A DNA stretch of 64,000 nt. It comes from Lactuca virosa (lineage: Eukaryota > Streptophyta > Magnoliopsida > Asterales > Asteraceae). Position numbers and translations under genes: made by a program. Positions 1 to 11,619 of this stretch are shown in pieces. The number at the start of each line of letters is the position of its first letter. Positions within the stretch are counted from its first letter, which is position 1. The DNA is taken from assembly GCA_928212115.1 (NCBI GenBank), contig CAKMRJ010005634.1:117261605-117325604 (forward strand). Direction: 5' to 3'. The notes below the pieces were generated by a model. The model did not search any database. It was given only the letters and a program-made list of their open reading frames with translations, and was not told where the DNA came from.

Positions 1-10
1 ACTTTTGAGT

Positions 11-1154
11 ATGGTGGTGAGCACTTGTGGTGAAGGATCTGGTCCAGACTCAGGTACAGGCACTGAGCCGATTGATGAGCAGATGCGAGAGTTCATCTCG
101 TCGGAGATCACCCACGGTATTTTGGATCAGACTCCTGTGATCTTTGGTATGATCAATGAGGGGATAATGGGAGATTATGCAGGAGAGTTTTGATGCATAT
201 CGCACTGGGGTTATAGAGTTACTAGATGAGAGACTTGGTGCTTTTTGGGCTGAGGTCACGGCAGGCTAGTTGGGAGCACGTACTCCCTCATTTTGGGATT
301 TCAAGGCTTGTGGAGCTCTAGAGTTCTTTGGGGCTAAGGACCCCATTGCTAGCCGTCGATGGATCATTGACATGGAGAATGCTCAGCGAACGAGTTTTTG
401 TTCTGAGGGGGAAAATGTGGGACTTGCATCTTGTATTTTGAGGGACCGAGCCTAGGATTGGTGGGAGGAGGTTGGTAGGGAATTGGGATTTGCGGTCGTG
501 GTAGCCATGTCTTTGGAAGAGTTTGTCACGAGATTTTAGGAGGAGTTTGCACTGGTGATTGAGGTGCAGTAGCTAGCGAGGGAGTTGCAGGGCCTTCGCC
601 AGGCTACTGAGATTGTGGCAGAGATCACTGCCAAGTTTTGAGGGAAAACGTTTTTGGCTCCGCAGTATGCAGCGAACGAGGATATGATTACTAGATCCCA
701 GAAGTGGGAGTTTGATTTGGACCACCTCGAGAAGAGGAAGATAGAACAGGTGCAGACAGTTGGGAGTCCTGCGAAGAGACCCAATACTTCTGATCAGCGA
801 GTGAGAGGCCAGCACGGATGATGTCAGTGTAGCACGTGTGGAAAGCAGTATGATGGAATTTATTGATTTAGGGGTTCGGTTTGCTAAAAATGTGGCATGA
901 TTGGTCATGTCAGCAGAGATTGTCCCTAGGGGACGAGTTCGTTATGTTTCCACTGCAATCAAGTGGGCCACAAGAAGGCTGACTTTCCAGAGCTAATGAG
1001 GGGAGCGGTGAGGGAACCTGCTCCAGCCACTCTGAGGATTATTGATGATCGTAAGGGAAAGGTGGATGTTCCCATGGTGAGGAGACGAGAATTACAGTCA
1101 CAGGCAGAGGAGATCCGAGTTCCACCAGTTGACGTTGCAAAAAATTTATTTTGA
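11..1154 (+). pseudogene. gypsy-1 gag relic
   Basis: Broken gag (capsid and nucleocapsid) of a Ty3/gypsy retrotransposon. The reading begins with an ATG at 11 and resembles the gag of gypsy-G at 59329: both share a start of the form MVV, a Gly/Ser-rich stretch, DEQxREF, and later ARDP/AKDPIAS-RW blocks. Frameshifts and stop codons interrupt it (stop near 191, TAG near 453, TAG near 570, TGA near 639). Around 835-985 zinc-knuckle traces remain: a CGMIGHVSRDC segment, then CFHCNQVGHKKADF, in which the last Cys of the knuckle has become Phe. The element continues left beyond the window, so its 5' LTR is not visible. It cannot code for a working protein. Confidence 0.82.
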
Positions 1155-3174
1155 GAATATTTATATGCCATTTTTCATATCGAGAGCCGTGCTTAGAGGA
1201 TATTCGGGTGAGCCGGTTTTGGATTTTGATGTGGGAGGCATTGACCACCGTCAGAGCAAGATTTAAGTGAGATAAGACCAGCAGCTGGTTCGGTATTTGG
1301 TGGTATCAGCAAGGAACTCAATGAATCCGCAAGGTGGGCATGTTAGGTCTAAACGCAGGATTTGTAGGAGTCTTTCAGGGATACGAGGCAATGAGGAATT
1401 TGTTTGATCGTGGGTGTAAGATCGGTAATTATCAAGTTCATACCTTCAAAGTGCGGTTAGTTGCAGGTTCGCACGGGAATTACTCTAGTGCAAGTAGGTC
1501 GTTGAATTAGTTGGGTACCCGTTTCGGTGGTTGAGATTTTTTCTTCGTCATCCGATAAAGTCATCGAGGACTGATACTGAATTAAGTGGAAAGTGCTCGG
1601 GAATATTGAGCTCGTTGAGATTTTGAGGAGTATTCATTCAATTTTGGCAGGTGTGTGTTCTCAAGGATTGGCTAATAATGGAACACTATTAGTTGTGAGC
1701 TCATGCTGTCGACAACTTCGAGTAGTCAGGTTGTGAGATAGATTGGAAATCTATTAGTTTTATGGTTGGAAGAGCGTAGTTGAATCCATGTGGGGGAGAA
1801 CTGTTTGGACTAAGGGATTGCACAAGGAATGAGATTTCAGGTTACATTGCATATTAGTGGTAGCACATGGCGGGTATGTGATTAGGTTCAGGTGGAGGGA
1901 TTGTGTTAGAGCCTCTCTGCCTGTTCTTGTCTGATGAAGGCTTTGGGGTATATCCAGATGTGGTTTTGACTCATGATGGTTATGGTTAGTATGCTAGATG
2001 GACAATAAGACCATGGGTTGGGTCCATGGCAATATGGAAGTGTTGTAAGACTGTGGGGTGGTTTTAGCAATCACTAAAATTGGCATGTAGTTATATAAGT
2101 GTTGTAAGACTGCTGGGTAGCCGTACATTCACTAGGTTAACAGGTAGTGATAGAAGTGTTATAAGACTATGGGGTGGTCGTAGCATTCACTAGGTTAGAA
2201 GGTAGTGATAAAAGTGTTGTAAGACTGTGGGATGGCTATGGCATTCACTAGGTTGGAAGGTAGTGATAGAAGTGATGTAAGACTGCGGGGTGGTCGTAGC
2301 ATTCACTAGGTTGGCAGGTAGTAATAGAGGTGTTGTAAGACCATGGGGTGATCTGTAGCATTTACCTGGTCCATGAGCAACTATGAGGGTGTAGTGAGTC
2401 TATGATTTGGCTCGTAGTTTCCTCTAGGTGGGATTATACCATGGCAGGATGGGTAGTGAGACTGTGGGAAGGCCACAACATTCGTGTAATCAAGGAAGGT
2501 TGTGGGCCGTATAGGGATGGTCGTGATGTAAGACAATAGTTGGGTTTGTAGAATTTATTTAGAGAAAAGTAAGTTATGTTGCATCATTCTGATGGTTGGT
2601 TATGATATCCCTGGTTGGAACAGGAGGGATGTTGAAGCCTTATAGACAAGTAGGTTAGGGTAGCTTTGCCAGACAGACTCTTAGATAGAGTCTCGTGGTA
2701 TAGTCATCTGAAAGGATGTCGGTTTCAGTGACTGGTCGAGAATCCGACGCTTTATATAATTGGTAGATCAGCTCTGAGCTTAAAAGATCTTGGATGGATC
2801 GAAAATGAAAATGTTTGGTTAGTAGGATAATTAAGGGTGGTAAGGATTTCGTTCAGATTAGATGACAAAGTGGAGCTGTATTGGCTGTGATTCAGAATGG
2901 TTTTATATGTCGCGAAGTTAGATAATGTATTGGATTCCGTGATTTGAGATGAGTAGTGATGGTTGTCCTTTATTGGTTAATGTCAGCGAGAGCAATGATT
3001 CATTCGTTTTCAGTATGTAAGTTCTGCTAAGGATGGGTTCGATTATTGGAAGGCCATCGTATGTTAGGTTCGAATTTTACTAGGGATCTGGAAGATATGG
3101 TCGGATCGTCTGATTTCCTGGAAAGTAGCAAGGAGTGATTCCAAGGACAAAATCTAATATAAGTGGGGGAAAGT
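1155..3174 (+). mobile_element. gypsy-1 internal region, no recognisable pol, ends in PPT
   Basis: About 2 kb between the gag relic and the 3' LTR. I cannot recognise protease, RT, RNase H or integrase here on either strand. It may be a decayed pol or a non-coding filler of a non-autonomous (gag-only) element. It contains a 58-bp tandem repeat (2041-2390). It ends in a purine-rich tract AAGTGGGGGAAAG at 3161-3173, the polypurine tract that primes plus-strand DNA synthesis, immediately before the LTR start TGTAAC at 3175. Gypsy-G has a near-identical tract at 63457-63471. Confidence 0.7.
2041..2390 (+). repeat. 58-bp tandem repeat, about 6 units
   Basis: Units start with TGTTGTAAGAC or a close variant at 2041, 2100, 2157, 2215, 2273 and 2331, a spacing of 57-59 bp. 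Each contains TGGGGTGGTCGTAGCATTCACTAGGTT-like sequence with scattered substitutions. It lies in the untranslated internal part of gypsy-1, upstream of the polypurine tract. Unit divergence suggests an old array. Confidence 0.85.
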
Positions 3175-3551
3175 TGTAACACCCTGTTTTGAGTCGCTTC
3201 ATAATTTGGGGCCATAAACCAAAGATCAAGTATCATAAGGCTTCGAGCTTTGGGAAAGAGAGGTTTAGCCCCATTTTGGATGTGGGTAATGTAGATTACG
3301 GGATCCAAGAGTATGGTTTGTGTTGGAGTCAAAGGGTAAATCGGGAAGAGTGAAGTTTCAAAATTCTTGCATGAAATATGGATTTTTGTTTGGGAAGTTT
3401 TAGTCCAAGATATCTAGATAATATTTTGGGCCTCTTCAATACCTTTTCGTGGATAAAAAGATCGTCTAAAACGGAGTTGGAACGAAGAAGTTATGACCGT
3501 TTGAAGTTAGAAAGGTTTTGGGCTTAGTCTAGTACGCTAGGCGTACAGGAT

Positions 3552-3556
3552 GTATG
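3552..3556. repeat. left TSD of copia-A (GTATG)
   Basis: The five bases GTATG stand immediately before the copia-A LTR start TGTTGGG and recur at 11615-11619 right after its other LTR. This is the 5-bp target duplication left by the integrase and fixes both ends of the element. Confidence 0.92.
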
Positions 3557-3961
3557 TGTTGGGTTTTGAGCATTCTAACACTCCTAAGGTGTTCATGCAA
3601 CCCTAAATACCTTGGATCTATGTTTTCACTTATAGTGGAGATTGAAGTCTTGATGTATCTAGCCTTAAGAGCTTAGCCCCAATAGTGTGGAAGCCTCAAG
3701 TGAAATCACAAATTACCATCAACAACTTGGAAGAACTTGACAGAATATGGAGCTCACTAAAATCGGCCACCTTTTCTTACACACACACACACACTAGTGC
3801 ACATTTTTGTGAGCCAAGAACCCCTATATATATTATGGAGGATTAGGGTTACATCCATGTAAACCCTAATACCCATGACCTTTCATTTACATATGATCCA
3901 TGGGTTAAAAGCTCCATGGACTTCCATACACTTTTAGGCCATCCTAAATAAACCTTGGCCC

Positions 3962-3963
<2 letters not shown>

Positions 3964-4052
<89 letters not shown>

Positions 4053-4064
4053 ATATATATATAG
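3964..4064. repeat. (TA)n microsatellite in copia-A LTR
   Basis: About 100 bp of almost pure TA dinucleotides with two slips near 4045. The tract splits around the foldback element and resumes at about 4392-4459. The other LTR has (TA)n at the same place (11280-11375). Confidence 0.97.
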
Positions 4065-4069
4065 ATATA

Positions 4070-4392
4070 GGTTTAGGTTCTATGGAAACAAACACCCTAA
4101 AAAGAACCCTAAAAATCAAAAAAAAAAAAAAAAATATTTAGAGATCACAAAGCTTTTTTTGAATTTTTTTTTATAAAAAATCGCAGCTTTTTATTAAAAT
4201 TCGCTGAAAAAAAAAATAAAAAATCAAGTTTTTTTTTTTTTCTAATTTTTTTTTCAAAATTTTTTTCAGCGAATTTCTTTAAAACCTGCAATTTTTTCAT
4301 AAAACGTCAAAAAAAAGTTATGTGATCTCTAGGGTTTTTTTTATGCATTTTTTGATTTTTAGGGTTTTTTTGTTTTCCAAATAACCCTTCCA
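4070..4392. mobile_element. Foldback MITE-like insertion inside (TA)n
   Basis: About 320 bp present in the left LTR of copia-A and absent from the right LTR, so it inserted after copia-A. The two halves are imperfect inverted repeats of each other: the left side has GGAAACAAACACCCTAAA, CCCTAAAAATCAAAAA and AGAGATCACA in order, and the right side has their complements TGTGATCTCT, TTTTTGATTTTTAGGG and GTTTTCC. The whole unit could fold into one hairpin. It sits in TA repeats, so a TA target duplication cannot be proved. No transposase is present; the family is unknown. Confidence 0.72.
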
Positions 4393-4397
4393 TATAT

Positions 4398-4461
<64 letters not shown>

Positions 4462-4710
4462 AGTCCCTATTTAATTAGCCTCTTTTGATCACTAAATTAA
4501 TTCCAAATTAATTTCTTGATCAATACTACTTAAATAATATGATTTCATATTAATATATTATAACTTATAATATATTAATAAATCATAAATATCCTTTTCT
4601 CATAAGTCTATCCATACAAATTGTTCCGGTGAAGTGCAACCCAAATGGACCATGCTGGGTCGGATCAAGTCATACCAATTATAGTTATAGACTTACACAC
4701 TAATCCAACA

Positions 4711-4723
4711 GTCTCCCACTTGG
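4711..4723 (-). other. Polypurine tract of copia-A
   Basis: On the minus strand this reads CCAAGTGGGAGAC, immediately before TGTTGG of the LTR. The same tract precedes the copia-B LTR on the plus strand at 21649-21661. It is the site of plus-strand primer formation in copia elements. Confidence 0.85.
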
Positions 4724-7700
4724 ATAAGTCTAATAACTATTATTGCAAGTACGACTTCATAACCCGCCTAGCAATCGTAGCTCTTAAAGCCGCTGTCGAA
4801 CTCTGAACAAAATCAAAGGACGCGTCCATTAGATAAGTGATCATATATTCCTCCATTCTAGATATCATATGGACTGAGACATGGGTTATAATCATTCTCT
4901 TTATCTATTTGTTGTTTCACGATTTTCGATTTATGACAACTGACTAATTGAACAAATCAAATCAGTCCAGGCTTGGCCAAGCACTTAGGGGTGTCATCAC
5001 TAAATCATTGAGGGGCCCATAGATATCGCTTTTAGCCATTTAAGGGTTAAAGGAATGGATAAACTTTGACTCATATGCTTGTACTAACTACTTGTTGAAT
5101 TATACACAAAGGCACATTTTATAACATCAAGTTACCAATGCGTTTTCGTGCAATCAATGTACAACTAACTCATAGTCAACAACTCATATATCTAGGTTTG
5201 AAGAATATAAGATATTATCGTCTCATGATTCACTCATGATAAAATCCATGAAGTGAGTCAAATGAGCGTGGGTTTAATCCAATACTCAGAACTTATGAGC
5301 ACTCATGAATGTTGTAGCAACCATTGCTATGTCTAATGCACCTTAGACAAATCTTACAAGCCAGATTCATGACAATCTTGATTCATATCTACTTCCAACA
5401 TATGACCGACTGTGGATGGTTTGAATAACTTAGTCATTCGGGAAGAACGACCTAGTTATTCTGGAAGCAAAACATGCAAAGTGAAACACAAGAATAATAC
5501 TAATCCTATATGGCCCCAACACTTTGAGAGTAAATAAAACATCTTTAATCTAAGCACCATATTGATTACTCATTATTCAATGTTTCGATTCATCAACTTA
5601 ATACTTGAATTAAAACAATAGTCATGCCATGCTCCAAGCATGCACACTATGTTTGTCCAAACAATAGCTATGCCATACTCAAAGTATGCACACTATGTTT
5701 GTCTATGATCCTTACTTTGTGAAACAAATCGATTGACTATATTTCAATGATGCTCATTTCACAATCCCAATCCTTACTTTGTAAATGTAAGAATACCAAT
5801 TTCTTGCAATTTACCATAATCTGTTAGATCCTAAACTTATATGCAATGATCCCCTTATAGTGACTATGCCCAAGTCACAAAGACTTGGCAACAAACATTA
5901 CAAAGTATTCCAATGGAGATGAATTCCATGGAAACAAAGTCTCACATTCAAAGTACATTCCTTTGAATATCCTTCTTGCATTAAGTTTTCTAATCTTACA
6001 CAGTTTTAAGAATAACTTCCACCTATGAAAACATTTCCTATATGCCCATTTTGACTATCACTTGTGAACAAGAGTTGCCTCTTTTCAGAGTATGTCAATA
6101 TGGCCTTTTCCAAAGTTTAACACTATACTTCCAACTGCCCCTGAGCAACCAATCTTTGGTAAACCTCAAATTGTCCTCGACAACTGCTTAATCATTTTAG
6201 TCATATCCAATACTAGAACTTTTCTCCTCTTAATGCCCCTAGGCATTTGGAAAATTTAGAAAGGATAAGTATTATAGCACATGCAATCGATATTATACCC
6301 GAAGCATATGGGACACGATTCCTGCAATAAATTTTTTTATTTGCCATGTTCTCACAATTCGAACTATGAAGAGGGATGCCGTAATCATAATCGAATTTGA
6401 GAACGCAACATATACAGAATTTCCTTATGTTGAACCATTCCAACATAACATTCATGTATATCCTTGACTAAAGTTGATTAAAATCTCAATCTAAGCTTGT
6501 AGAATTAGAATGAAGTATAAATCCTCTCCCTTAATTATAGCAAACAACTTTTCAAAACGAATTGAAAATTTTGTTTTCTATAACTAACATTGCTAACTCG
6601 CAACATAATAATCATGCTCCCACTAGCATAATGATTATTATCTTACTAGCATAACACTTATGCGCCCACTAGCTTTGACATGTATCCAGGAATCAGTTGG
6701 ACTTCTAGAAACCAATACTTTATTGACTTTCTTTACCAAAGTTCAGATTCTTTGATACGAGATGCTTTGATAAGATTTTATCAAAATCATACACCTTTCC
6801 TTAGATAGCTCACATGTGTGTCTAAGCAATTTTAGAACTATGAAAAGGGATGCCGTAATCATAGTCTCAATTGTTTAGACCTTTTCCATTTCTCACAAGT
6901 CTATGTTAGTGTGTCGGTTAACCATATGCGCTCCACTAACGACTTTGAGAATGCAAATATCACACTTGCTATGTTCCTAAAATCTACTTAGTGAAAGCGT
7001 TTCCTCACCATCATTTTCATGAATCGAAGAGAAACCTTATGACACTTAGATTTTTCATGGTGTAAGTGTTCCTATCCATGTGAATTTGGCATAACCTTAA
7101 TCACAAGAATATGTCAACACAATAGGTTACAAACCTCAAGTTGTGTGCTAGTGATTAACAATAGGTTTACTCTTGATTAGTTCTTGAAACTATTCAAGAT
7201 CTTTAAGACTCCCATTGTCCTCTTGACATATAACATTCTTTTTGTCAAAAACCATTCCTTGACAAAACAAATATTCAAGAGTTAGTGCGGATTCTTATCA
7301 AGTTAAACACTTCTCACAATTGGTCTTAGTTGGTCTTTGTCTTATCCAAAACATCACAACTTACCAATTTCAAATATACTAGAGTAAGAAAACATTTTAC
7401 TCTACATTTGATAAGTGTTATAAACTTTCTAAAGATTATGTCACTCAAGTTACAATCTTAGAGTATGACTCTAAGCCTTGATTTTTGGAACGAAGTATGA
7501 TTTATCTTTTGATTTAACCATTTCAACAATTCATGATTCCTCTTCTTAACCAAACAAATGCACTAAAGTTTTCTTAGAGGATCAATTGTGGTATGGTTCC
7601 ATAATCAATAAGATAATCATAAAACAAGATACTCAAGTACTCTCCCATGTTTTCAGATTGGAGAAACTTTTATCTTTCTTCCTATTTTGATTCTTCTTAT

Positions 7701-8462
7701 TCATTCTGCCAATCATTGAAATCTTTCCAATGTTTCAGAATTACACTTAAACTTGTAAGCATAACCATATTTACTAAACTTTATTAAATCATAATGAATA
7801 ATCTTATCGACCTTTGTGGTGGACCTGACCAGTGCATAATCTAGTGTACCCAATCCTTCAGTCCTTCACTTGACTCACACATACATGTGAACAAGGAGTT
7901 AGTCTTAATTTCCCAAAAATGAAAATTTCTCACTCATCATACAATACTACTTGCATGATTCCAAGTTTCTGTCCAACTGAAACTTGGGTGATGAGAATCT
8001 TTCCTTCTTTTGTAAATTATGACACTACCACAAATGAAAGAATCAAATCCATTTCCAATATTGCTTATCAATGGAAACATATAAACAACAATTTTTCACA
8101 ATTGCCATTGTAAGGATACTTAAAATAAATAATAAAAAATTTCCTTTTTATTTTAATTTAAAACTTGCGGAAAAATCTTATCCTTACAATGCAAATACAT
8201 ATGAAAACTATGTTGATATCTATTCCTAAGAAATCTATCATAACTCTTAAGCAGTTGCTCAAAATTCTGATCACCGAACCATCTTCGCGATCAGAATCAG
8301 CATACTCTTTCTTTAAGCTTCCTTTGATTCTCTAAAACATCAAAATGTAATTAGATTACATTATGTATTAAGAATCTCCAAAAGATACTTAATAGAGTTA
8401 GATAATGGACTTTACCTGAAGTAGAGTCAAACTTTTGACTTTACCAGATCTTTCAGGTAAAT
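4724..8462 (-). pseudogene. Copia-A pol region, almost unrecognisable
   Basis: About 3.7 kb of AT-rich sequence where pol should be. On the minus strand, near 7660-7800, a faint integrase trace (a YGY-Y-K-x-SET-like run) can be read through several stops, and copia-B shows the same trace at about 18600-18740. I see no RT active site, no DDE integrase set and no long frame. Copia-B is alignable over much of this stretch although neither is coding, which suggests the pol was already ruined in their common source. A 20-bp motif around GAGGGATGCCGTAATCATA recurs at about 6369 and 6846, with a variant at 9173. Confidence 0.6.
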
Positions 8463-9069
8463 CTAGCAGCTTCGCAACCAATGCCCCTTCTTTTGGCAAA
8501 AGAAACATATGGACTCTTTGGAAATGGTACATGAGACTATCTCAGACTTATCCTTTCTCTTTACTATTAGGTCAAATGACTTGACCATGGTCGATCCCTT
8601 TCCATTGGGAAGAGAAAGCTTTTCTGGACTTCTAATGTTACCATCGTCAATGTCCATGGAAGTTTGGGAAGTTGATCTTCCAATCAAATTTGCTTTACCA
8701 GTGCCCCAAAATCATTTCTGATTTAGCAGCATCAAGCAAATAGGTAAGATCATTAAGGGTCATGTCTTGATCTGTCATCAGGGTGTGACTGAAGAACCAA
8801 GTCAACAGCCAGCTACCTCGAGACTTTGACACCTGACTCTCCCGGCTTGCCAATAGGGATTGAGTGACCTTGCACTTTTCAAGTATTAGAACTTGTGGGA
8901 TAGGGAGAATAATTGGAGGAGGTGGAGGAAGTGAAGCATGATTTCCATTCCCATTAATGCACAGCAAAAGGATTAATCTTTCACCTTGATTACCATGTGG
9001 GATATCATCTTCATCAGGAAAGCTTTTTCCTAAAGATTTGGGAAGACCATAGTTGTCTTAACTAGACAT
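8463..9069 (-). pseudogene. Copia-A gag with intact zinc knuckle
   Basis: Nucleocapsid/capsid gene of copia-A. The minus-strand ATG is at 9067-9069. The frame reads MSS, a TAA stop at codon 4, then on through an EDDIPHGNQGERL segment and a Pro-rich stretch (about 8920) to about 8695. A frameshift near 8690 leads into the C-terminal part with SPEKLSLPNGKGS and the CCHC knuckle CFFCQKKGHWLRSC (8463-8507), in which all four metal ligands (C-x2-C-x4-H-x4-C) are present. The homologous gag in copia-B (17154-17898) shares the LPNGKGS block. The early stop and the frameshift make it non-functional here. Confidence 0.85.
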
Positions 9070-10795
9070 CTATAATGGGAGAAATTCAAGTTTTGTTGAT
9101 TTAAAGTCCTTAAGATAACACCCAATATGAAATATTAAGGCTAGGACCCAACAACCTATTTATAATTGGAAGAGGGATGTCGTAATCCAAGCTATAAAAT
9201 AGTTGAAGGTAGGTAAATGATGATTTACCAATTTCCACCATGAAAACGAAATATAATTAAGTTTAATTGGATTTGAAACTCCTAGATATTTTGAGATACA
9301 TTGAACTTTCAATGGCATGTTTGAATCTCGATTGTGCCCTCTCAAGTTTGTGACTGGGATGTCGAGGATCACAAACAAGGTGTGAATAACCATGCAAATT
9401 GACTTGGTACCCTCAACTTTATCACCTAATTGATGTGCCGGTTAACCACACACGCTCCACCAATCTATGATAAACTTAAGTTACCCTTCGCCACACATTG
9501 TCAGTCCCATGTTAGTGTGCCGGTTAACCACACACGCTCTACTAACGACTTAACAAAGGTGCAAAGTGTAATTTCATAGGTTAGCACCATTTCACATTTT
9601 CCTAAGTAACTAAGATTGGGAATTTTTATAAGTGTTTAGTTACTTAGTATTTATCATTATACTCTTAATGAAGGGAGTATTATAGTCTTTATCCTACCCG
9701 TTCCGCTAACGACCCTCCACCAGTCAAGGAAGCGGTGGGTGAGAGTGGACACCCATTAAACTGCCATTTTATAGGCAGTAACCTTATACCCCCCTTAGAG
9801 ACTGGCTTCGTGAATGAGGGCTACTAACGGTAAGATTGACTTTACTCTTATACATATATATAAGTATTAACTTCTAATATTATAATAGTATAAGGGTGTA
9901 TTTTACACATTTAAAATACTTGGTGGTTTAATCTTATTAATTAAACTATACTCTTAATTTAATTAAACTTAAACCATGTCATTATGGAACTATTAACTCT
10001 TTTAATTAAACACTTTAATTAATTTAATGAAGTCCATAAAGCTTGAATTTTAACTTTTAAAATTCTAGGGTTTGGAATTAAAGCATTAATGTGTGTGAGA
10101 CTTTACAAATTTCAAAACTTGAGGGCAAGTTTTGAAATTATTCAAAACCTTTCATTTTCATAACATATGAGTTTAATGTAGGTTTTTTTTAAAACTTTTA
10201 ATGAAGAGACTCTTGAACATCCATGACTTAAGGACAAGTTATGGAGTTCATAAAAACTATTTATGAGGAAAAGACTCTTCAAGTTTCTTAACCTATGGTT
10301 TTAATAACCTTTTTAATGTGACTTTTCATATAACTTGAGGACAAGTTAAAAAAAACACATATTATGAATAACTTTTAGATTAATTTGGATTGAAACCAAC
10401 TATCACAAACATGTCTAGCAATATTCATAATCTTGATTAAACTCATATGAACAAGACAATTCAAATCAAACAATTTTTCATGTAATTAGCCTAATCATTA
10501 AACTAATACAAAACATGAAACTTTTGACAATTATCTTTTGAATTGGATTAGAATGAACATTACCACATCAAAAACAGGTATATAGGTTCAAAAACAGCTT
10601 AGGGTAATGATTCTAGTCCAATTCCAGCCTTAAAAGTCGAAAATATGTTGTCAGGGGCTTCTACTCGTCAAGTGTATGAACCTACTCGACGAGTAGGTTG
10701 AGTTTCTTCAAGGACTCGGCGAGTCCAATGCCCAGGAAGCCAGAATTTTCGATTTTTAAGCTATTTCAACATGTATAACTTGAAAACAAGTCTAG
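9070..10795 (-). mobile_element. Copia-A 5' leader
   Basis: Non-coding 1.7 kb between gag and the primer-binding site. It includes two copies of a motif containing GTGCCGGTTAACCACACACGC (about 9436 and 9518), with a diverged third at about 6912 in the pol region. At about 10661-10735, close to the primer site, lie three ACTCG-N-CGAGT-type inverted repeats, a motif otherwise typical of the gypsy LTRs in this window. Confidence 0.7.
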
Positions 10796-10807
10796 GCTCT
10801 GATACCA
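10796..10807 (-). other. tRNA-iMet primer-binding site of copia-A
   Basis: The plus strand reads GCTCTGATACCA, so the minus strand reads TGGTATCAGAGC, complementary to the 3' end of plant initiator methionine tRNA. It is one base from the LTR end at 10809 and establishes the minus orientation. Confidence 0.93.
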
Positions 10808-10808
10808 C

Positions 10809-11286
10809 TGTTGGGTTTTGAGCATTCTAACACTCCTAAGGTGTTCATGCAACCCTAAATACCTTCGATCTATGTTTTCAATTATAGTGGAGATTGAAGT
10901 CTTGATGTATCTAGCCTTAAGAGCTTAGCCCCAATAATGTGGAAGCCTCAAGTGGAATCACAAATCACCATCAACAACTTGGAAGAACTTGAGAGAATAT
11001 GGAGCTCACTAAAATCAGCCACCTTTTCTTACACACACACACTAGTGCACATTTTTGTGAGCCAAGAACCCCTATATAATATATATATATATATATATTA
11101 TATATAATATATATATATAAATATATATATATATAGATTATGGAGGATTAGGGTTACATCCATGTAAACCCTAATACCCATGACCGTTTCATTACATAGG
11201 ATCCATGGGTTAAAGCTCCATGGACTATCCATGGACTTCCATACACTTTTAGCCCATCCTAAATAAACCTTGGCCCATTCCATATC

Positions 11287-11354
<68 letters not shown>

Positions 11355-11614
11355 TATAATATATATATATATATAAGAGTCCATATTTAATTAGCCTCTT
11401 TTGATCACTAAATTAATTCTTGATCGATACTAATTAAATAATATGATTTCATATTAATATATTATAACTTATAATATATTAATAAATCATAAATATCCTT
11501 TTCTCATAAGTGTATCCATACAAATTGTTCCGGTGAAGTGCAACCCAAATGGATCATGTCGGGTTGGGTCACGTCATACCAATTATAGTTATAGACTTAG
11601 ACACTAATCCAATA
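10809..11614 (-). repeat. Copia-A LTR (5' LTR in element orientation)
   Basis: 806 bp, beginning TGTTGGGTTTTGAG and ending TAATCCAATA; the expected terminal CA has become TA. It has two (TA)-rich tracts (about 11078-11135 and 11280-11375) and lacks the foldback insertion seen in the other LTR. Confidence 0.92.
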
Positions 11615-11619
11615 GTATG
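11615..11619. repeat. right TSD of copia-A (GTATG)
   Basis: Second copy of the GTATG target duplication. After it the gypsy-1 LTR resumes. Confidence 0.92.

Larger units (their letters stand above)
3557..4710 (-). repeat. Copia-A LTR (3' LTR in element orientation)
   Basis: It begins TGTTGGGTTTTGAG and ends TAATCCAACA. It matches 10809-11614 over its length but is about 350 bp longer, because it carries a foldback insertion (4070-4392) and longer (TA)n tracts. The outer parts, for example the stretch from 3557 to about 3780, differ from the other LTR at only a few bases. Confidence 0.92.
3557..11614 (-). mobile_element. Copia-A, complete LTR-to-LTR element, minus strand
   Basis: An 8.06-kb Ty1/copia insertion bounded by two LTR copies and a GTATG duplication. 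Orientation is minus: beside the right LTR lies GCTCTGATACCA (10796-10807), the complement of the tRNA-iMet primer site TGGTATCAGAGC, and beside the left LTR the complement of a CCAAGTGGGAGAC polypurine tract (4711-4723). In element order it has LTR (11614-10809), primer site, a 1.7-kb leader, gag (9069-8463), then about 3.7 kb of AT-rich sequence with only traces of pol. Copia-B (17154-22500) is a relative in the opposite orientation. With no usable enzymes it would have needed outside help to move. Confidence 0.9.

Noticed and set aside
3934..4119. Frames rich in Ile-Tyr at 3934, 28619, 29823 and 36002
   Set aside because: They are translations of (TA)n microsatellites.
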